A stretch of 64,000 bases of DNA from positions 1 to 64,000 of the forward strand of contig NZ_NSGG01000023.1 in the NCBI RefSeq assembly GCF_002295065.1. Direction: 5' to 3'. The notes beneath the pieces were generated by a model that saw only the letters and a program-made list of their open reading frames with translations, did not search any database and had not been told where the DNA came from. Each line of letters begins with the position of its first letter. Position 1 is the first letter of the stretch. The stretch comes from Mesorhizobium sp. WSM3859 (GTDB lineage: Bacteria; Pseudomonadota; Alphaproteobacteria; Rhizobiales; Rhizobiaceae). Below, piece by piece: positions 60,510 to 64,000 of the stretch. The translations under genes and the position numbers were made by a program.

Positions 60510-61139
60510 TCACATATCGATGATCGACCTTCTCACCCGGCCGATGATGGTGATCGCGCCCTCCAGTTCCGGCGGCGGGATATCCAGGTAGGAAGCAGGC
60601 TGGAACGGCGGGTTTTCGTTCGGGCGGTAGCGTTTGTAGGTGGCCCGTCCCGTCTCGTCCGAGATCACGTAGCAGCCATTGGTCACCAGCCGCTTGTCGC
60701 GCAAATTGACGAAGATGATCGAATCCGGCGGCGAGATCTTGTTCATTGACGGACCGTCGACGCGCAGCGCGATCCATTCGCCTTCCTCGAGGTCGGCGGT
60801 GGGAATCGTCGGATAGTCGGAGAGGTTGACGACGCTATCCTGGCTGCCGAGTTCGCCGGCGCTGATCCACGACACGATCGGCACGTCGACGGTGACGGGC
60901 GCTGAGGTGAGGCTGACCGGCGCTGCTTCCGCACTATCTCCATTGAACAGCAGCCAGCCGGGGTCGACGCCAAACAGCCGGCCGTATTTCTCGGCGGCTT
61001 TCCGGGACAGCGGCCGGTTGCCGTTCTCATGGCTGATCAGCGTGTTCTTGTTGATGTCGCGCAGCGCCCGCGCGGCATCGCTGGGCGAGGCATAGCCGGC
61101 CTGGGCGCGCGCCTGCTGCAATCTGTGCCGGGAATCCAT
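60510..61139 (-). CDS. CI/LexA-like repressor (XRE HTH plus S24 peptidase)
   Basis: This ~209-residue protein has an N-terminal helix-turn-helix (SDAARALRDINKNTLISHENG) and a C-terminal S24 domain. The S24 part has ISAGELG at the expected Ala-Gly cleavage site, VDGPSMNKI (Ser) and TYKRY (Lys), so RecA-dependent self-cleavage is plausible. ATG 61139 avoids the operators; ATG 61172 would lie inside one. It is divergent to a Cro-like gene with three operators between them, like a prophage switch. Confidence 0.88.
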   Translation of the reverse strand: MDSRHRLQQARAQAGYASPSDAARALRDINKNTLISHENGNRPLSRKAAEKYGRLFGVDPGWLLFNGDSAEAAPVSLTSAPVTVDVPIVSWISAGELGSQDSVVNLSDYPTIPTADLEEGEWIALRVDGPSMNKISPPDSIIFVNLRDKRLVTNGCYVISDETGRATYKRYRPNENPPFQPASYLDIPPPELEGAITIIGRVRRSIIDM

Positions 61140-61141
61140 CA

Positions 61142-61215
61142 TCGTACAAAATGCCTGAAATTTATCGTCCATATTGTACGATTTCGCTTGCGCGTCATTC
61201 GTACATAACGTACGC
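61142..61215. promoter_or_regulatory. Operator cluster TCGTAC-N5-GTACGA between CI-like and Cro-like genes
   Basis: Sites at 61165-61181 (TCGTCC ATATT GTACGA) and 61199-61215 (TCGTAC ATAAC GTACGC) each have one mismatch. A half site TCGTAC lies at 61142. All share the 5 bp spacer of the two sites at 50356-50407. Confidence 0.82.
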
Positions 61216-61222
61216 TTAGCGC

Positions 61223-61534
61223 ATGAATGAGCATCCCGCAAGCATTTCCGCATTACACGTGATTCCGGCGCAGTCCACGATCCAGGGACTGCCCGCGAGC
61301 ATCTCGGGGCTGATCGATCGCTGGGGCAGCATCGGCGCTTTCGCCGCCGATGTCGGCTGCGGCTACGAGGCGGCGCGCCAGATGCGCCGCAGGGGCCGCA
61401 TCGCGCCGCAGCACTGGCCGCATGTGGTGGCGGCGAGCCGCAGGCTGGGCATCGCCGGCGTCAGCTACGAATGGCTGGCCGGCCGCGCCGCCGCCATGCA
61501 ACGGGCGGCCGCCATGCACGGGGAGGCGGCATGA
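61223..61534 (+). CDS. Cro-like HTH protein
   Basis: This 103-residue protein has an HTH-like part (LIDRWGSIGAFAADVGCGYE, AARQMRRRGRIAPQHW) of the kind found in Cro/YdaS-like phage regulators. It starts eight bases after an operator and is divergent to the CI-like gene. Its stop overlaps the next gene (ATGA). It probably competes for the shared operators. Confidence 0.75.
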   Translation: MNEHPASISALHVIPAQSTIQGLPASISGLIDRWGSIGAFAADVGCGYEAARQMRRRGRIAPQHWPHVVAASRRLGIAGVSYEWLAGRAAAMQRAAAMHGEAA

Positions 61535-61845
61535 ACGCGCTGCCCTTCCAATTCAAATCACCATTGGAATTCCAATCGTCCGGACCGTCTTCCTCCCCGG
61601 TCCGGGCGCATTCCAGGGCGCTTGCCCCGGATCCGGTCGAACCGCCCGCACCCCGGTTCACCGGAACGGCCGGAGCCGTTCCTCCCCCGGCTCCGGCCCC
61701 CAATCCGGGCACAAGCTGCATCCGCACCGAGGACGGCACCGTCATCCTGTTCGACCGCGCGTCGGGCAGGGCGGTGTCGGGCCTGACGCGGGCGGCGGCT
61801 GAAGCCAGGCTTCGCGAGATGGAAGGGGCCGCGCGCCCCGCCTGA
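61531..61845 (+). CDS. Hypothetical prophage early protein
   Basis: This 104-residue protein has a Pro/Ser-rich first half (PSSSPVRAHSRALAPDPVEPP) and a short folded end (TEDGTVILFDRASGRAVSGL, AAAEARLREMEGAAR). It begins inside the stop of the Cro-like gene, so it is in the same early operon. Function unknown. Confidence 0.65.
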   Translation: MNALPFQFKSPLEFQSSGPSSSPVRAHSRALAPDPVEPPAPRFTGTAGAVPPPAPAPNPGTSCIRTEDGTVILFDRASGRAVSGLTRAAAEARLREMEGAARPA

Positions 61846-61954
61846 TCCCGACCCTTTTCCAAACCGCACCGACGGCCTCGCGGCCGACCCAGGCGCTTGG
61901 GCTCCAGCCCGGCGCTTCGCAAACCCACGCCCCAGCAATCGACGGAATGAGAAG

Positions 61955-62755
61955 ATGGCAGCCGCCTACACCGAAAAGGAAATCGACGAGATCGCCGCCT
62001 GGCTGAAGGAGGGGCTTTCGGCCTCGCGCATCGCCGGCCGCTTCAGCGCGCTGCGCGGCGCCCCAGTCTCGCGCAACGCCATCATCGGCATCGTCCACCG
62101 CAACGCGGGCTTGCGCGCCATCGGCTTCGCCAACCCCAAGGGCGGCCGCGCCGGCGGCAGGCCGAGGAAGCATGCCCGGCCGGATCGTCCGGGCAGGCAG
62201 GGCAGGACGGTGATTGGAGGGATTACTCTTTCCGAGCCCGCCGCGCTTTCCAGGTTCGCCGAGTTCGTGGAAGGCGCCGGCGGCGAAGCTGCCAATCTCC
62301 CCCCTTGTGGGGGAGATGTCCGGCAGGACAGAGGGGGGCGCTGTCCCGCCGACGTATCGGTCGTAGGCAGCCCCACGCAGGCGCAAATCACCGCCGGCAC
62401 CCCCAAGCCGAAAAAACCCAAACCCCGCAAGCCCGCGCGCAGCTTGCCGCCGGCCTGGCTTGCGCCGGGCGAGCGCCAGAAATCCGAAGCGCATCTCTAC
62501 AAGCTCCCGGCGCCGCCGCCCGCGGTAAACCCCGGCCGCCAGCCGCATGTGGCGGCCATGCGCTTTCTCGACTGCCTGTTCGGCCGATGCCGCGCCCCGC
62601 TCGACCTCGCGCTGCGCGAGGACGCCGAAGCCGATCCGCTGGGCGCGCGCCCGGGGCCGGACATGCTCTGCTGCGGCCTGCCGACCTCGGCCACGCGGTC
62701 CTACTGCGCGCACCACCACGCCAGATTCCACGGCCATCGCGGGAGGGGGATGTGA
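61955..62755 (+). CDS. GcrA-like regulator carrying a palindromic-element insertion
   Basis: This 266-residue protein has the GcrA N-terminal HTH (YTEKEIDEIAAWLKEGLSASRI, SRNAIIGIVHRNAGLRAIGF). The C-terminal part (FLDCLFGRCRAPL, CCGLPTSATRSYCAHHHARFH) resembles the GcrA zinc-like end. GcrA binds methylated GAnTC sites with RNA polymerase. About 27 codons (62287-62368, reading NLPPCGGDVRQDRGG) come from the palindromic element seen at 32113 and are in frame. Phage-borne GcrA homologues are common in alphaproteobacterial prophages. Confidence 0.85.
   Translation: MAAAYTEKEIDEIAAWLKEGLSASRIAGRFSALRGAPVSRNAIIGIVHRNAGLRAIGFANPKGGRAGGRPRKHARPDRPGRQGRTVIGGITLSEPAALSRFAEFVEGAGGEAANLPPCGGDVRQDRGGRCPADVSVVGSPTQAQITAGTPKPKKPKPRKPARSLPPAWLAPGERQKSEAHLYKLPAPPPAVNPGRQPHVAAMRFLDCLFGRCRAPLDLALREDAEADPLGARPGPDMLCCGLPTSATRSYCAHHHARFHGHRGRGM
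62287..62368. repeat. Half palindromic element inserted in frame in the gcrA-like gene
   Basis: GCTGCCAATCTCCCCCC, GGGGGAGATG, CGGCAGGACAGAGGGGGG and TGTCCCGCCGACGTATC match the left half of the intergenic element at 32113-32200. Length and phase keep the reading frame open. Confidence 0.92.
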
Positions 62756-62778
62756 TGAGCGGGGCGTATTCGTGCTTG

Positions 62779-62910
62779 GGTTCCTCGCCCCCGCCAAAGG
62801 CGGGGGAGAGGTGGCCGCGAAGCGGACGGAGAGGGGGTCTTCGTAGGGCGCTCCCCTCTCCGTCTCGGCTTCGCCGAGCCACCTCTCCCCACTTCGTGGG
62901 GCGAGGAACC
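62779..62910. repeat. Palindromic element
   Basis: GGTTCCTCGCCCCCGCC and GGGGCGAGGAACC end the element; inner blocks GAGAGGTGGC and GCCACCTCTC pair. It belongs to the same family as 2419-2612. Confidence 0.88.
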
Positions 62911-62940
62911 TTAATCCTGAGGCGCTGCGATCCTTCGCGC

Positions 62941-62992
62941 CCCCCTCTGGCCTGCCGGCCATCTCCCCCTCAAGGGGGGAGATTCGAGCTCC
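62941..62992. repeat. Half palindromic element
   Basis: CCCCCTCTGGCCTGCCGGCC and ATCTCCCCCTCAAGGGGGGA match one arm of the 32113 and 52517 elements. It lies just before the replication-like gene. Confidence 0.75.
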
Positions 62993-63014
62993 GCCGCCTT
63001 TGCGAGCCCACCCA

Positions 63015-63701
63015 ATGAGCGGCACGATCTGGTCGAAATTCTTCTGGTCGGACTGGGAGTCCGATCCGAACCTGCGGCTGTGCTCTCTCGCGGCGCAGGG
63101 CCTGTGGATGCGCATGCTGTGCATTGCCGCCGCGCACGAGCCCATCGGCTATGTCGCGATCGCCGGCAAGGGGCTGGAGGAGGCCGCCCTTGCCCGCCTT
63201 GCCGGCTGCGCGGAGACGGAGCTTGGCGCGCTGCTTGGCGAGCTCGAGCAGAACCGCGTCTTCTCGCGCGACCGCCACGGCCGCATCTATTCCAGGCGCA
63301 TGATCGCCGACGCCCGCAAGGCGCGCGCGGCGCGCAAGAACGGCTTGAAGGGCGGCAACCCAAGCCTTTCGAAGGAAAGGGCTTTTCCGCCCTCGGATAA
63401 GCGGCGGGGAAGGGCCGGGGATAAGGCGGGCGATAAGCCCCAGAGTCCAGACTCCCAGAGTCCACAAGCCATCGATCCAACGGGAGAAAACGCCCCGGCG
63501 TTTTCTCCTCCAGCTTCGCGGGACAGGAATGGAAAAGCGTCTTCAGGCCAACAGCCCGAACAGAAATGGCAGCGGCGCAGGACGCATGTCGATGCCGCCA
63601 ACGCAATCATCGAGGAGATCAATGACCGCAGCCGAATTGCAGCAGGCGGCGAAGGCGCTGGCCGCGATGTTTTCCTGCTTCCCGCAATCCGCGCTGGCTG
63701 A
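63015..63701 (+). CDS. Phage replication-initiation-like protein
   Basis: This 228-residue protein begins SGTIWSKFFWSDWESDPNLR. A winged-helix-like half follows (LAAQGLWMRMLCIAAA, GYVAIAGKGLEEAALARLAG, ELEQNRVFSRDRHGRIYSRRM), then a Ser/Pro/Lys-rich tail. This is typical of DnaD-like or O-like phage replication proteins. ATG 63015 gives the usual start. Its end overlaps the next gene by 80 bp. Confidence 0.7.
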   Translation: MSGTIWSKFFWSDWESDPNLRLCSLAAQGLWMRMLCIAAAHEPIGYVAIAGKGLEEAALARLAGCAETELGALLGELEQNRVFSRDRHGRIYSRRMIADARKARAARKNGLKGGNPSLSKERAFPPSDKRRGRAGDKAGDKPQSPDSQSPQAIDPTGENAPAFSPPASRDRNGKASSGQQPEQKWQRRRTHVDAANAIIEEINDRSRIAAGGEGAGRDVFLLPAIRAG

Positions 63702-63927
63702 CGCCGAGATGCAACTGCGCGGCTATCTGGCTGCCGTGCAGGATGCCGAGCTTCAAGACGTCGAGGCCGCGATCCGGCGCTTCATCCGCGGCGAGGCCAA
63801 GGTCGACAACGCCCAGTTCTGCCCGTCGAGCGCGCAGCTTTCGATCGAGGTGCGGGAGAGGCGCCTGATGCGGGAACTGACGGCGAAGAGAGAGGCGCGA
63901 CCGTCTGTGAAGTTGGTGAAAAGTTGA
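63622..63927 (+). CDS. Hypothetical prophage protein
   Basis: This 101-residue helical protein contains ADAEMQLRGYLAAVQDAELQ and DVEAAIRRFIRGEAK, and VRERRLMRELTAKRE. ATG 63622 follows GAGGAGATCA, inside the tail of the preceding gene. It may be a replication-helper protein (loader-like position). Family not recognised. Confidence 0.65.
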   Translation: MTAAELQQAAKALAAMFSCFPQSALADAEMQLRGYLAAVQDAELQDVEAAIRRFIRGEAKVDNAQFCPSSAQLSIEVRERRLMRELTAKREARPSVKLVKS

Positions 63928-63952
63928 AACCTTGAAACGGCATACCGGGGAG

Positions 63953-64000
63953 CACCCCTCATCCGTCCGCTTCGCGGCCACCTTCTCCCACAAGGGGAGA
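63953..64000. repeat. Palindromic element cut by the window end
   Basis: CACCCCTCATCCGTCCGCTT and CACCTTCTCCCACAAGGGGA match an arm of the element at 49796-49983. The other arm would lie beyond the window. Confidence 0.7.

Noticed and set aside
1..64000. tRNA or rRNA genes
   Set aside because: No T-loop or cloverleaf-like arrangement and no rRNA-like block was recognised while reading both strands; a covariance search would settle it.

Overview
The window reads as a chromosomal segment of a Mesorhizobium-like bacterium (Alphaproteobacteria, Hyphomicrobiales). The evidence is the high GC content, the tandem DUF768 genes, DUF1127, DUF982, DUF1236 and DUF2934 proteins, a GTTC-N7-GTTC LexA box, GGAAC-N16/17-(C/G)GTT sites of the EcfG general-stress type, a GcrA-like protein, an MmgR-like sRNA, and many ~150-200 bp palindromic intergenic elements of rhizobial style. 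No tRNA, rRNA, CRISPR array, integrase or transposase was seen.

Layout. 0.2-9 kb: a SbmA/BacA-like ABC exporter, a DOPA-dioxygenase-like gene with a duplicated 3' remnant, exonuclease III, and many small Mesorhizobium-type genes. 8.7-12.7 kb: a MoaD-like protein and a three-subunit molybdenum hydroxylase on the minus strand. 13-19 kb: a VanZ-like protein, a GlxA-type regulator, two secreted proteins (one glycine-rich, one coiled coil), an aminotransferase remnant and an EamA exporter. 19-24.3 kb: a BTAD-alpha/beta hydrolase fusion converging on a minus-strand operon (OsmC, flavin monooxygenase, geranylgeranyl-reductase-like flavoprotein, MaoC). 24.5-29.5 kb: DUF1127, then a GH16 glycanase with RTX repeats and its type I secretion pair. 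30-35 kb: small genes, an SDR with altered catalytic residues, a patatin-like lipase, and dinB with a LexA box and a probable 5' frameshift. 36-40 kb: two divergent TadG-like proteins and two TadE-like proteins. 40-49 kb: a cluster of small stress or envelope genes, several with EcfG-type promoters, including three DUF1236 proteins and an MmgR-like sRNA bracketed by inverted repeats. 50-51.5 kb: a small gene and a GSU2403-type nucleotidyltransferase, each behind its own pair of palindromic operators. 51.7-55.2 kb: a TPP riboswitch driving ykoF-thiXZY. 56-60.4 kb: a 1427-residue TPR protein. 60.5-64 kb: the early region of a prophage-like element (divergent CI-like and Cro-like genes, a GcrA-like protein, a replication-like protein), cut by the window end.

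Main observations. (1) The operator TCGTAC-N5-GTACGA lies between the CI-like and Cro-like genes and again 11 kb away in front of a small gene at 50.3 kb, which suggests that the prophage repressor also controls that gene. (2) Two copies of TTATAAGA-N12-TCTTATAA precede the nucleotidyltransferase. (3) Palindromic elements have entered coding DNA: one is read in frame inside the gcrA-like gene and another seems to supply the start of the thiamine-type permease. (4) A ~105 bp repeat occurs in inverted orientation on both sides of the MmgR-like sRNA. (5) Several gene relics (DOPA dioxygenase tail, MoaD head, aminotransferase head, shifted dinB start) show ongoing small-scale rearrangement.
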